From assembly GCA_964495465.1 (NCBI GenBank), contig CAZBWE010000056.1, positions 1-15,526 on the forward strand: DNA of 15,526 nucleotides, given 5' to 3'. This document shows, one piece after another, positions 6,776-14,539 of the stretch. Each line of letters opens with the position of its first letter. Positions within the stretch are counted from its first letter, which is position 1. The notes below the pieces were generated by a model. The model was not told where the DNA came from. It was given only the letters and a program-made list of their open reading frames with translations, and searched no databases. Position numbers and translations under genes: made by a program. The DNA comes from CAZBWE01 sp964495465. GTDB taxonomy: Bacteria; Planctomycetota; Phycisphaerae; Sedimentisphaerales; Anaerobacaceae.

Positions 6776-7657
6776 TTATCGAGCAGTGAACATAAAGAAC
6801 AAATATGCAAAAGGGGCCGCCACCAGAGGCGAGTCAATGACGTCCAGTATTCCGCCGAAGCCGGGAACCTTGTTTGCCGAATCTTTCTGCTCGGCGTCCC
6901 GTTTTAACATTGACTCAGCCAAATCGCCAAGTTGCCCTATAAATGCGAAGCAAAAGCCGAAAATTACTGCCGGCCACCAGGCCATTATATCACAACTTAC
7001 AGCGAAACCAATAGCAACAATTACCGCTAAAACAATCGCGCCGGCCATACCCTCCCAGCTTTTTGAAGGGCTGATTTTGGGCGAAAATTTGTGTCTGCCA
7101 AATGGACTGCCGATTGCATAAGCTCCTATGTCGGAAGACTTTAAGACAAAAACAAACATAAGGAGTGGCCAGAGTCCGAAGTCGATTCGTATGGCGAGCA
7201 CAAAACTGCTTAAAAGCCCCAGGTAAACCACCGAAAAGTAACTTGTACCACAATTGACGATTACGTCAGATACGCCATAGCGAAGATATTGGTATAACAG
7301 CATTGCTAACAGCACAAATACGGATAGAAAGAGAAAATAGCTTTGCAGCGGAATTCCGATGGTCTCTTCAGATAAAAGCCGAAGGAGCTGCGGCCAGTAC
7401 CAGGCGCCTGCGAATAATATCGAGGCAATGATTGAAATAGGGACGAAAATCCTTAGCTTTTTTGCTCCAGCGAGTTTTGACATCTCAAGCTGAGCAGGAA
7501 CCATCAATACGGAAATAAGAATAAAAAGAAGCGTTCCCTGCACCGGTTTGTCAGCCGTAGAGGCGGTTAGTCTGCCGTCTATCCAGCCGTCGAATATAAC
7601 AATGGCTGTGAAAACAATTGTCATTAATGTGCCGAAGAGAATTCTGTATTTCAGCAT
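6776..7657 (-). CDS. cdsA: Phosphatidate cytidylyltransferase (CDP-diacylglycerol synthase)
   Basis: This membrane enzyme converts phosphatidic acid and CTP to CDP-diacylglycerol, the precursor of bacterial phospholipids. The 293-aa protein has about eight hydrophobic segments. The C-terminal family signature is recognisable at residues 249-276: SMLKRD, then KDSANKVPG, then FGGILDVIDS. Family enzymes normally have HGG and DRxDS, so F267 replaces His and V273 replaces Arg; the KRD, KD and final D-S residues remain. The earlier SPSKSWEG motif (196-203) and SDIGAY (175-180) are intact. It follows uppS by 50 bp, the usual order in isoprenoid and lipid precursor clusters. The identity is secure, and the substitutions look like a lineage variant. 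Confidence 0.92.
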   Translation of the reverse strand: MLKYRILFGTLMTIVFTAIVIFDGWIDGRLTASTADKPVQGTLLFILISVLMVPAQLEMSKLAGAKKLRIFVPISIIASILFAGAWYWPQLLRLLSEETIGIPLQSYFLFLSVFVLLAMLLYQYLRYGVSDVIVNCGTSYFSVVYLGLLSSFVLAIRIDFGLWPLLMFVFVLKSSDIGAYAIGSPFGRHKFSPKISPSKSWEGMAGAIVLAVIVAIGFAVSCDIMAWWPAVIFGFCFAFIGQLGDLAESMLKRDAEQKDSANKVPGFGGILDVIDSPLVAAPFAYLFFMFTAR

Positions 7658-7707
7658 AGTTGTTTGTTGTAAATTGTCCTTCGTTTATCTCATATCGCAG
7701 CTTGCGA

Positions 7708-8472
7708 TTAGGTGTTGTTGATTCCGCCAAAACGCCGATTGCGCTCTGCGTAAGCGAGTATTGCCTTTTCCAAATCCGGCTTTTCGAAATCGGGCCAGAG
7801 AGTTTCTGTAACGTAGAATTCGCTATAGGATATCTGCCACAGCAGAAAGTTGCTGACCCTCATCTCGTTTGCGGTGCGTATTAAGAGGTCCGGGTCTGAC
7901 AGGCCGGCGGTGTATAGATGCCGGCTTATACATTTCTGGTCGATATCTTTTAAGCGGAGTTCGCCGCTTTTATATTTTTGAGCAATCTCTTTCACGGCGT
8001 CCTCAATTTCTGTCCTGCTGCCGTAGTTAAGGGCCAAAGCAAGTTTCATACCCGTGTTGGCTGAACTCATTTTTATTGTTGCCATAAGTTCCACCTGAAC
8101 CTCCTTTGGCAGACCGGTTAATTGGCCGAGGTGTAACAGCTTGACGTTATTTCTCATCAGCGTAGTGCGAATTTCTACAAGGTACTGAGTGTACAGGTGC
8201 ATCAGGGAGTTAATTTCGTCTTTGGGTCTCTTCCAGTTTTCTATGCTGAAAGAATATAAGGTTAGGGATTCGATGCCGAAATCAACGCACGCTTGTGCAA
8301 TTCTCTCGACAGTCTCTCCTCCCTTGTGATGCCCTTCAATCCGTGGAAGGTTTTTGCTCTGTGCCCATCGGCCGTTGCCGTCCATAATTATGGCAATGTT
8401 TCTTGGTATCTGGTGCGGTGCCAATCCTAAGCGTTGAGCGGTTTCTCTGAGCTTTTCGTCAAAACTCTTCAT
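7708..8472 (-). CDS. uppS: Isoprenyl transferase (undecaprenyl diphosphate synthase)
   Basis: A cis-prenyltransferase that extends farnesyl diphosphate with isopentenyl diphosphate to make undecaprenyl diphosphate, the lipid carrier for cell-envelope sugars. The 254-aa length is typical. The catalytic region is IAIIMDGNGRWA (26-37, catalytic D31), followed by GH-HKGG (47-52), TLYSFSIENWKRP (71-83), LNYGSRTEI (148-156) and the C-terminal SNFLLWQISYSE (207-218). The usual RTGGE/RTSGE motif appears as R199-T-A-N-E203; the Arg and the Mg-linked Glu are kept. It lies 36 bp after purA and 50 bp before cdsA, probably in one transcript. No clear ribosome site precedes the ATG at 8470-8472. Confidence 0.95.
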   Translation of the reverse strand: MKSFDEKLRETAQRLGLAPHQIPRNIAIIMDGNGRWAQSKNLPRIEGHHKGGETVERIAQACVDFGIESLTLYSFSIENWKRPKDEINSLMHLYTQYLVEIRTTLMRNNVKLLHLGQLTGLPKEVQVELMATIKMSSANTGMKLALALNYGSRTEIEDAVKEIAQKYKSGELRLKDIDQKCISRHLYTAGLSDPDLLIRTANEMRVSNFLLWQISYSEFYVTETLWPDFEKPDLEKAILAYAERNRRFGGINNT

Positions 8473-8508
8473 ATCTTGTGGCGTTCAGCGCACTTGCTGA
8501 TCGTTGAA

Positions 8509-9783
8509 TTACCTGAATATCGTTTGACTTCGTTTTGGCCCGACCCCTATGATCGTAACAGGTCTTTTGATTATTTCCTCTACAAGGCAAACGAAATGTT
8601 GGGCATCAATCGGCAAATCATCAAAATCATTGACTTCTGTTATGTCATCGCCCCAGCCGGAGAGCGTCTCATAAATAGGAATTGCCTGTGAAAGTCTTTC
8701 TGTATTTGCGGGGAAAAAGGTCACCACCTTTCCATCGATTTTGTATGCCTTGCATATTTTTATTTCTTTTAGACCTGTAAGTGTATCAAGGTGCATCAAA
8801 GCCACCGAATCGATGCCGCCGATGGTCGCCGAGTAAGATACTGCTACGGCATCGAACCAGCCGCATCGACGGGGTCTGCCTGTGGTAGTGCCGTATTCAT
8901 TACCTTTGTCGCGAATGTATTGTCCGATGTCATTATCCTGTTCCGTCGGAAACGGGCCGGCGCCCACCCTTGTCGTGTATGTCTTGACAACGCCTATGAA
9001 TTTATTAACCATCCTGGCAGGTATTCCGGAACCGGCCGACATACCGAGTGAACTCGAATTTGAGCTGGTTACATACGGAAATGTCCCGTGGTCGAGGTCT
9101 AATAGCGTCCCCTGGGCGCCCTCAAAAAGGACGGATTTACCTGCGGCAATCGATTTATGCAGAAATTCGGTTGTGTCAATCGTAAAGGGAAGTAGTTGGT
9201 CGGCGTAAGATTTGCATTTTTCGAAGATTTCATCGGCACTTACTGATTCGGCATTATAAAGAGATGTGAAAATTTTATTTTTGTATTCTACGATGGTTTT
9301 GAGCTTGGCTTGCAATGTTGTGAGGTTGGCGAAATCTGACATTCGAATTGCATGACTTCTTCCAACTTTGTCTGCGTAGCAGGGGCCGATGCCACGGATA
9401 GTAGTGCCGATTTTATTGTTGCCGAGGGCTTCTTCTCGTAGCTGGTCCTCTTTTTTATGATAGTCCAGCACTACATGAGCATTTTCGCTTATAAAAAGGC
9501 GCCTCGTTAGTGTAATGTTCTTTTGCGTAAGTGCATCGATTTCCTTTATCAGGGTGTCGGGGTCAACCACTACGGCGTTGGCAATTACGCAAATGGTATC
9601 CGGCCGAACCACGCCGCTGGGCAGAATGTGCAGAGCGAACCTGTCGTCACCTACAACGACGGTATGGCCGGCATTGGCGCCGCCGCTGTATCGGACGGTT
9701 ATATCATGCTGCTCCGCAAGAATGTCAACAATTTTGCCTTTGCCTTCATCGCCCCACTGTAATCCGACAATGCAGGTATTCAT
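8509..9783 (-). CDS. purA: Adenylosuccinate synthetase
   Basis: PurA joins IMP and aspartate using GTP to form adenylosuccinate, the first committed step from IMP to AMP. The 424-aa length is standard. Motifs are LQWGDEGKGKIVD (8-20, with the catalytic Asp and P-loop), SGGANAGHT (33-41, catalytic His), the IMP-binding TTIRGIGP segment, TRVGAGPFPTE, TTGRPRRCGWFDA, and the C-terminal GVGPKRSQTI. All look intact. The ATG is at 9781-9783 with an AGGGA-like site upstream. Placement upstream of uppS is unusual enough to note, since purA is often alone. It is likely co-transcribed with uppS, and a 111-bp gap separates it from the membrane-protein gene upstream. Confidence 0.97.
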   Translation of the reverse strand: MNTCIVGLQWGDEGKGKIVDILAEQHDITVRYSGGANAGHTVVVGDDRFALHILPSGVVRPDTICVIANAVVVDPDTLIKEIDALTQKNITLTRRLFISENAHVVLDYHKKEDQLREEALGNNKIGTTIRGIGPCYADKVGRSHAIRMSDFANLTTLQAKLKTIVEYKNKIFTSLYNAESVSADEIFEKCKSYADQLLPFTIDTTEFLHKSIAAGKSVLFEGAQGTLLDLDHGTFPYVTSSNSSSLGMSAGSGIPARMVNKFIGVVKTYTTRVGAGPFPTEQDNDIGQYIRDKGNEYGTTTGRPRRCGWFDAVAVSYSATIGGIDSVALMHLDTLTGLKEIKICKAYKIDGKVVTFFPANTERLSQAIPIYETLSGWGDDITEVNDFDDLPIDAQHFVCLVEEIIKRPVTIIGVGPKRSQTIFR

Positions 9784-9894
9784 TTGTATTTATTTCCCTG
9801 ATATATAGTTTAAAACAAAGATAAAGCACAACAGCTTTCTGTAACAGCGTATCGCGGCTGATGGAGGAGATTTTAGATTGTATTGTAGTAATTA

Positions 9895-10356
9895 TCAACT
9901 GATTTTTGCCACCAGATGGTCCAAAATGGCTTGTAAATTATCGTATGTTTTGTCGCTTATCGTTCGATTGACTTCACTGCCGCTCTCGCTTTTGTAGGTG
10001 ACGATAAAATAACCCTTCGAATCAAAGTTTGTTTTATCTATCTTTTGTATGGAATCGTAAGCTATCTTTTCTTTTGCGCTGATGACGAGGTCATTTTCAT
10101 CAGCTATGAGCTTCTTGTTCTTTATTACAGACAGATATATACCCAGGAGCACACCAGCCCCTGCAAAGAAATACGGCGCCTTTTTATTAAAAACCAGGTA
10201 CGCCTTCGGTGTGCCGTCGGGATTGGTGTGCTCTTTTATCCAGTCTTCGTTAAAGTAACCGTCATATATACACCATATAGCAAGGCCTATACAGACAGCA
10301 ATATAGATTTTCAGATTATTCTTTTTGAATTTACTTATAGGAGCTTCAATAGCCAT
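9895..10356 (-). CDS. Small membrane protein with a cytosolic PH-like tail, unknown function
   Basis: This 153-aa protein has two hydrophobic segments, residues 17-35 and 62-78. Between them is a short polar region (FNEDWIKEHTNPDGTPKAY). The soluble C-terminal half (82-150) alternates short strands ending in a helix (KTYDNLQAILDHLVAKI), the pattern of bacterial PH-like domains; that fold is an inference. A longer frame reaches 10500, but I chose the ATG at 10354-10356 because AGGAAGG lies about 8 nt upstream and the longer form would overlap the preceding gene. It is 50 bp downstream of the 252-aa gene, probably its operon partner. I do not recognise a named family. Confidence 0.75.
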   Translation of the reverse strand: MAIEAPISKFKKNNLKIYIAVCIGLAIWCIYDGYFNEDWIKEHTNPDGTPKAYLVFNKKAPYFFAGAGVLLGIYLSVIKNKKLIADENDLVISAKEKIAYDSIQKIDKTNFDSKGYFIVTYKSESGSEVNRTISDKTYDNLQAILDHLVAKIS

Positions 10357-10406
10357 TTTAATGTCCTTCCTGTTTACCTCGGCAAGACCGGGCCTTGATG
10401 AAAAAT

Positions 10407-11165
10407 TTACGTTAATCTTTTTTGTGCGATTGTCTTGGTTAGAGGTTGAACAATATTCGGGATTATTTTCTCTGACATTAATTCCTGAGCCAGCCGGCAT
10501 TGGTATTCAAAAGATTTTAGAGAGTCAAATTTCCCACTTGTTGCGGGGTACTGCCGGATTGTAAAAGACAAGCTTATTGCTTCCTCTGAACCTCGTTTTT
10601 GTTTTCTGGGGTGGAAGACGCTTGTCTTTGACTCTATATTTATTCGCGCCTGGGTATGGCTATCCTCTGATAATGCAACAACTATCGCTGGTGAAAAGTC
10701 GATGGCCTTGGCTTGCGGCAGGTCCATAAGGCAGCTAAGAGGACTCTGCCCCAACAGCGCTTCGGCGATAATCTCATCGTGATTGCCGGCATAATCGAAA
10801 TCCATTGCGAAAGTAACATCGAGTAAATCGATGTCAAGGTGACTTACGCTGAGCATATACGGGACAAGCTCAAGTACCAGCCTGTCCTGGCAGTATGCCT
10901 CTTCAAAATTCGGAGGATTGACAAATCCGGAGCCGACACGGTCCGTTTCGAGAGTAATCCAGCGGTATTGGCCAAGCTGGGAATTTTCTTCCAGGCAGTA
11001 TTCGTTGTTACCTCGCCGGTAGAAATAGCCCATCGAGGGAAATTGTTTTTGTATCCGCTCGAAAAAGGCCAGAATAGTATCACGCTGCATCGGCAGGTCA
11101 AGCTCGGTATTTATATACATATCAAGATAGAAATCGTCACAAAGAGAACCGTAACCATTCGACAT
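10407..11165 (-). CDS. Conserved-looking soluble protein of unknown function, 252 aa
   Basis: No signal peptide or membrane segment is visible. The N-terminal part is strand-rich and hydrophilic (FYLDMYINTEL at residues 12-22, then MGYFYRRGNNEYCLEENS around 45-62). The middle contains many acidic residues (LDIDLLDVTFAMDFDYAGNHDEIIAEALLG). It reads as a well-folded cytoplasmic protein, but I know no motif for it. The ATG at 11163-11165 has GGAG about 11 nt upstream. It lies 107 bp downstream of the radical SAM gene and 50 bp upstream of the small membrane protein, so these three unknown genes form a group ahead of purA. Coding status is supported by length and codon pattern. Confidence 0.75.
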   Translation of the reverse strand: MSNGYGSLCDDFYLDMYINTELDLPMQRDTILAFFERIQKQFPSMGYFYRRGNNEYCLEENSQLGQYRWITLETDRVGSGFVNPPNFEEAYCQDRLVLELVPYMLSVSHLDIDLLDVTFAMDFDYAGNHDEIIAEALLGQSPLSCLMDLPQAKAIDFSPAIVVALSEDSHTQARINIESKTSVFHPRKQKRGSEEAISLSFTIRQYPATSGKFDSLKSFEYQCRLAQELMSEKIIPNIVQPLTKTIAQKRLT

Positions 11166-11272
11166 AATCAGAAAAACTCCGAAAAAACTTTTCTTTCAAC
11201 CCATAGTCATTTGATAAATTTTTAAACATCATACTAAAACCGACCCTTGCCTTACAGCCGGACAAGTACGCA

Positions 11273-12697
11273 TTATACATTCAAATACTCGGTTTCCCAG
11301 ATTTTTTTAGTTAATTTCTCCAATTCTTCGTCATATCTTTTGAGCACATAGAAATATTCGTCGGATTCCAGAGCCTCTTTGGCCTTTTCGTCCTCGGGCC
11401 TCGCATTTTTGGACAAGACCGAATTTCTGAAGATTTCATAATGGTCTCTTATAGAGCAGGGCATCAGCCAGTTATTTGGTTTCTTCCAGTTGTCAAGCCC
11501 GTATTCCCTCTGCCATTTTCGACCGTTTTTCATAAAATCAGAGAACAGCGCGTCCGACAGTGTTCTGCCTTTGTCGTATAAGTCGTAGATATTATCGACA
11601 TAGTATGGAATGAAGGCACAGGGAGTCACGTTGCCGTGCCAGTCTATATAGACATATCCGCCGCTTCTGCCGTAAGCGATGCATCCTCTTGCAAGCACAC
11701 CGCTGTTCCAGAAGTCGGCGACACAATACTTCTTTTCTTCCAGCAGCTCTACCCACTTCCTGTATAATTTTACTCTGGCCTGCGGTGTAACCATCAAATC
11801 CATCTCATCCTTGCCTCTGCCTATAGGCATCAGTTGGAATTGCCACATATAACAGGCCCCCTGTTCTTTGAAATAGAAATCATAAAATTCGTCGGTGAGT
11901 ATTATATCAACATTTTTGCTCGTTGCGGTAACTGATATCCCAAAAGGAACACCGGCCTGCCTTAAATTTCCAAAAGCCCTGAGAATCTTTTTGTATGTGC
12001 CGGTGCCTCTTCTTCCATCGGTTTCTTTTTCAAAGCCCTCGACCGAAATTGCAGGCGTAACATTCGATGCCTCGGCAAGTTCCGACGCAATCTTTTCATC
12101 TATCAATGTCCCATTGGTATAAACCAGGAAAAACATATCGTTATATTTTTTGAAAATATCCAATAGTGTCTTGTTGTCGCTTCGATACATAAATGGCTCG
12201 CCGCCGCTTATGGTTATGAATCTGCTGCCCCAGAGGTCATGAATCTCTCCAACCACTCTGTCCACATAAGAATAAGGTATCGTTGCAGAGGTGTCCGCTG
12301 CCGAACTTGCATAACAGCCGATGCAGTTGAGATTGCATACCTGTGTTGGCGAAAACACAATAAAGGTCGGGGGCTCCTCGCCGTACTTATTTTTGAACGC
12401 CTCGACGGCCTGATTATATACCTTGTCTTCACGTATTAAGTTATTCTTGATAAAGACGTCTATAATCTTTCTTATAATCTTGCGTGAGACATATCCTTTA
12501 TTTATATTTTTCACAACGCAGTTCAGCATCGATGATAAAAACTGGTATTTTTTCATTCGCACCTGCCTCAGGTCCTCTGAATCATTGGTTACAATACTTT
12601 TGTGGATTTGGCCGTCGATTCTTTTTGCCAATAGTTTTCCGAGGTGCTTGTGTGCTACCATTTTGTTTAGTGTCGATGATATGACTTCCGGTCTCAT
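11273..12697 (-). CDS. Radical SAM protein with SPASM-like C-terminus, unknown substrate
   Basis: A 474-aa enzyme. The [4Fe-4S]/SAM motif is C121-NLN-C125-IG-C128-Y, followed by the SAM-binding ISGGEP (163-168), TNGTL (194-198) and SVEG (218-221). Extra cysteines C325, C339, C360 (NVTPCAF) and C414 (LMPCSIRDH) suggest at least one auxiliary cluster as in SPASM/twitch enzymes. About 110 residues precede the core, forming a mostly helical domain. The upstream in-frame TTG (12703) is less likely than the ATG at 12695-12697, which has AGGGAG 6 nt ahead. The substrate is unknown: no small precursor-peptide gene is visible nearby. Such enzymes need low oxygen, fitting an anaerobic host. It begins the long minus-strand series. 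Confidence 0.9.
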   Translation of the reverse strand: MRPEVISSTLNKMVAHKHLGKLLAKRIDGQIHKSIVTNDSEDLRQVRMKKYQFLSSMLNCVVKNINKGYVSRKIIRKIIDVFIKNNLIREDKVYNQAVEAFKNKYGEEPPTFIVFSPTQVCNLNCIGCYASSAADTSATIPYSYVDRVVGEIHDLWGSRFITISGGEPFMYRSDNKTLLDIFKKYNDMFFLVYTNGTLIDEKIASELAEASNVTPAISVEGFEKETDGRRGTGTYKKILRAFGNLRQAGVPFGISVTATSKNVDIILTDEFYDFYFKEQGACYMWQFQLMPIGRGKDEMDLMVTPQARVKLYRKWVELLEEKKYCVADFWNSGVLARGCIAYGRSGGYVYIDWHGNVTPCAFIPYYVDNIYDLYDKGRTLSDALFSDFMKNGRKWQREYGLDNWKKPNNWLMPCSIRDHYEIFRNSVLSKNARPEDEKAKEALESDEYFYVLKRYDEELEKLTKKIWETEYLNV

Positions 12698-13054
12698 TTC
12701 CAACTCCCTTCTTTCATATCAAAACCACTTAGTTGCAAAAAAACGTTGTTGGTTTAATAACCATTACGTAAGTTCCACCTTATCTCTGATGACAGATTAA
12801 CACAAAACAGGTCAAAATGTAAGAAAATTATTCACTTAAATCGGAAAAATTTTAAACAAAAAAAGGCGAGACACAAGCCCCATCTGCTTAAACCAGGCTG
12901 TTTGTTTGTTGGTTAGCAATGCCTTGCCGAGAACTTTAATAAACATTTTTTGGTCGACTTTATGATTAAAACGGCAGCTTCTGTCAGCCAGATGCCAGGA
13001 TTTGAAACGGAAATTCTCACACAACCACAAAACCCCAAAGCCCTGATGAACCAG

Positions 13055-13107
13055 CCGGGTAGGGTGTGCAACTTGCTGAAAGTCCCGACCTGTCGGATTT
13101 GCACACG
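13055..13107. repeat. Interrupted copy of the GTGTGCAA/TTGCACAC palindromic repeat
   Basis: The first 21 bases (13055-13075) match 13624-13644 exactly. The palindrome arms GTGTGCAA (13064-13071) and TTGCACAC (13099-13106) are separated by a 23-bp insert at 13076-13098 that has its own small hairpin (CCGAC-CT-GTCGG). The intact copy at 13624 has no such insert. Confidence 0.75.
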
Positions 13108-13155
13108 CGGAATCATTCAATAAACCAACCCCACCCTTGCCGTCAAAGGAATACC

Positions 13156-13183
13156 TTGAATTAATCCCGCAAATTCATATAAT
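13156..13183 (+). promoter_or_regulatory. Candidate sigma-70-type promoter
   Basis: TTGAAT (13156-13161) and a perfect TATAAT (13178-13183) are separated by 16 bp. Transcription would start near 13190 and leave a leader of about 115 nt before the ATG at 13305. The match is by eye in AT-rich DNA, so a chance match is possible. Confidence 0.35.
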
Positions 13184-13304
13184 TACAACACAAAAGATTG
13201 GACGAGTATTGAAGAAGCAACGGGAACTTCTTATACAGAAAGAAACAACCTATATTTAGCGTTTTATACAGATTGAATAATCATCATTAGACTGGAAAAT
13301 TATA

Positions 13305-13607
13305 ATGAGCCGCATTTATTTAATTGAGAAATTATTTGATATTAATTATAGAATGGCAATCCATGAAGGAAATGCTAATCGAAGACTTGCTTCCGAGGCA
13401 ATAAAAATCAAGCTTCTTCCAACAAATGACATTCCTGCTAAATATAAAAAAGAATTCAGTAAATTAATAAATCTAATTGAAGACACTATCAAAAATCTGC
13501 CAGCTCCAGGGTTAACACCTACAAGACTTGGAAATATTAAAAATAAAACAGCATCAAAATATATTAAACTTCTGATTCACATTTTAGATGACATAAGCCA
13601 TTACTAA
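13305..13607 (+). CDS. Hypothetical protein, 100 aa
   Basis: A small basic, Lys/Ile/Leu-rich protein with no signal peptide or membrane helix. It appears mostly helical: residues 14-34 (MAIHEGNANRRLASEAIKIK) and 45-63, then a Pro/Gly turn (LPAPGLTPTRLG, 65-76) and a final helix ending LLIHILDDISHY. This arrangement could suit a small binding protein, but I recognise no family. The ATG at 13305-13307 has only a weak TGGA-like site upstream. It is AT-rich compared with the minus-strand core genes, fitting an acquired gene. A dispersed repeat begins 16 bp after the stop. Confidence 0.55.
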   Translation: MSRIYLIEKLFDINYRMAIHEGNANRRLASEAIKIKLLPTNDIPAKYKKEFSKLINLIEDTIKNLPAPGLTPTRLGNIKNKTASKYIKLLIHILDDISHY

Positions 13608-13623
13608 CTTTTTCCAGTCGCAA

Positions 13624-13705
13624 CCGGGTAGGGTGTGCAACTTGTTGCACACGCTGTAAAATCTGCTCGGCCTCGGTGCGGTGATGTTGAGAAAAAAACG
13701 CTCAT
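13624..13705. repeat. Composite repeat: intact palindrome plus 47-bp module
   Basis: The left part (13624-13652) contains the perfect 8-bp palindrome GTGTGCAA-CTTG-TTGCACAC (13633-13652). The right part (13659-13705) is a 47-bp module, CG-rich at its start, that recurs at 14540-14586 with 41 of 47 positions identical (first 25 exact). It ends 28 bp before the ATG of the coiled-coil gene. Confidence 0.75.
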
Positions 13706-13733
13706 TCTTATCTTCTTGAAAGGCAGGTATGTT

Positions 13734-14489
13734 ATGAAAATTAAAAAGGTTTTGATTTTGATGATAATATTGGTGACTTGTTTGCTAAGATGGCCAACCA
13801 TAGCATCGGGACAACAAGAAAAAGAATTGAGTCAAAGTGTCAAAGAATTACAAGAAAAGATTAAAGAGTTAGAAAAAACCGTAAAAGATCAACAACGGAC
13901 TATTGAGCAAGCAAAGAAGGCATACGAGCGGGTTAAGAAACAATTAGATGAACAAATACAAGAAAACGAAAGATTGAAAACACTATGTGAGAAAGCTGGA
14001 ATTATAACGACAGAACTCAAAAAGACAGCTTTTGAAGCTGGCGATATTGTATATCGTGGGAAAAAACGAACGCAAAAGTGGTTTGAGAGAATGTACGAGA
14101 GATTCTATGATAAAATTGCTTATTTCGGTGGTGATTATGTAGAAAAGCGAGAACTGAGCAAATACCGAACAACTGGCGGTTTAGAAGTTTTATCAGTTTT
14201 GAGTTATGGGGAGGTTTTGGCAATCAATGACGATGGTTTTGTACGACACCTTTATGGCCTAAACCAGAACTTTGTTGACGGGGCGTCATTACCCGGTGGT
14301 ACGCTTCTTCAAACTGGTGTATATGAATATGTTAGTGTTTCAGGGGCTCATAAAACAGTCCCAAGTTGCACTGTTTATGTTTATGAGCCTTTAACAAGAG
14401 AGCAATTTGCAGATGCTATTACCAGCGGTTTTAAGTTGATTAGCTATGAGAAGAGGGGTGAAAAAATAGTAGAAAGGCCAATTCGTTAA
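13734..14489 (+). CDS. Exported coiled-coil protein, unknown function, 251 aa
   Basis: The N-terminus is a clear signal sequence: MKIKK, a hydrophobic core (residues 6-18) and a likely cleavage site after IASG (23-26). Residues 30-86 are heptad-rich and charged (KELQEKIKELEKTVK, KKQLDEQIQENERLK), predicting a coiled coil. The C-terminal half (100-250) is a mixed globular domain rich in Gly and Tyr (GGDYVEKRELSKY, LPGGTLLQTGVYEYVS) with no motif I know. It probably acts in the periplasm or at the cell surface. A longer frame begins at 13635, but that part is translated repeat; the ATG at 13734 has AGG about 7 nt upstream. Its leader contains the 47-bp module shared with the next gene. Confidence 0.75.
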   Translation: MKIKKVLILMIILVTCLLRWPTIASGQQEKELSQSVKELQEKIKELEKTVKDQQRTIEQAKKAYERVKKQLDEQIQENERLKTLCEKAGIITTELKKTAFEAGDIVYRGKKRTQKWFERMYERFYDKIAYFGGDYVEKRELSKYRTTGGLEVLSVLSYGEVLAINDDGFVRHLYGLNQNFVDGASLPGGTLLQTGVYEYVSVSGAHKTVPSCTVYVYEPLTREQFADAITSGFKLISYEKRGEKIVERPIR

Positions 14490-14539
14490 GTATTCAACAG
14501 AACAGAAGCACAGTGGTTTGTCACAAAAAATATGCGACC

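Larger units (their letters stand above)
12698..13304. other. 607-bp region without a confident gene
   Basis: This AT-rich stretch separates the minus-strand series from the plus-strand accessory genes and should hold the promoters of both. It contains an interrupted palindromic repeat (13055-13107) and a promoter-like sequence (13156-13183). A minus-strand frame at 12836-13120 (94 codons) overlaps the repeat at its start, and its N-terminal peptide is simply the translated repeat, so I do not call it a gene. A startless plus-strand frame at 13160-13276 gives a plausible protein-like tail (DWTSIEEATGTSYTERNN) and may be a gene remnant. Confidence 0.5.

Noticed and set aside
12836..13120. Minus-strand 94-codon open frame upstream of the radical SAM gene
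   Set aside because: Its N-terminal part is the translated dispersed repeat (NPTGRDFQQVAHPT), no ribosome site is visible, and the rest has no recognisable motif.
13604..13801. Minus-strand 65-codon open frame over the repeat
   Set aside because: It is the reverse reading of the palindromic repeat and of the start of the coiled-coil gene.
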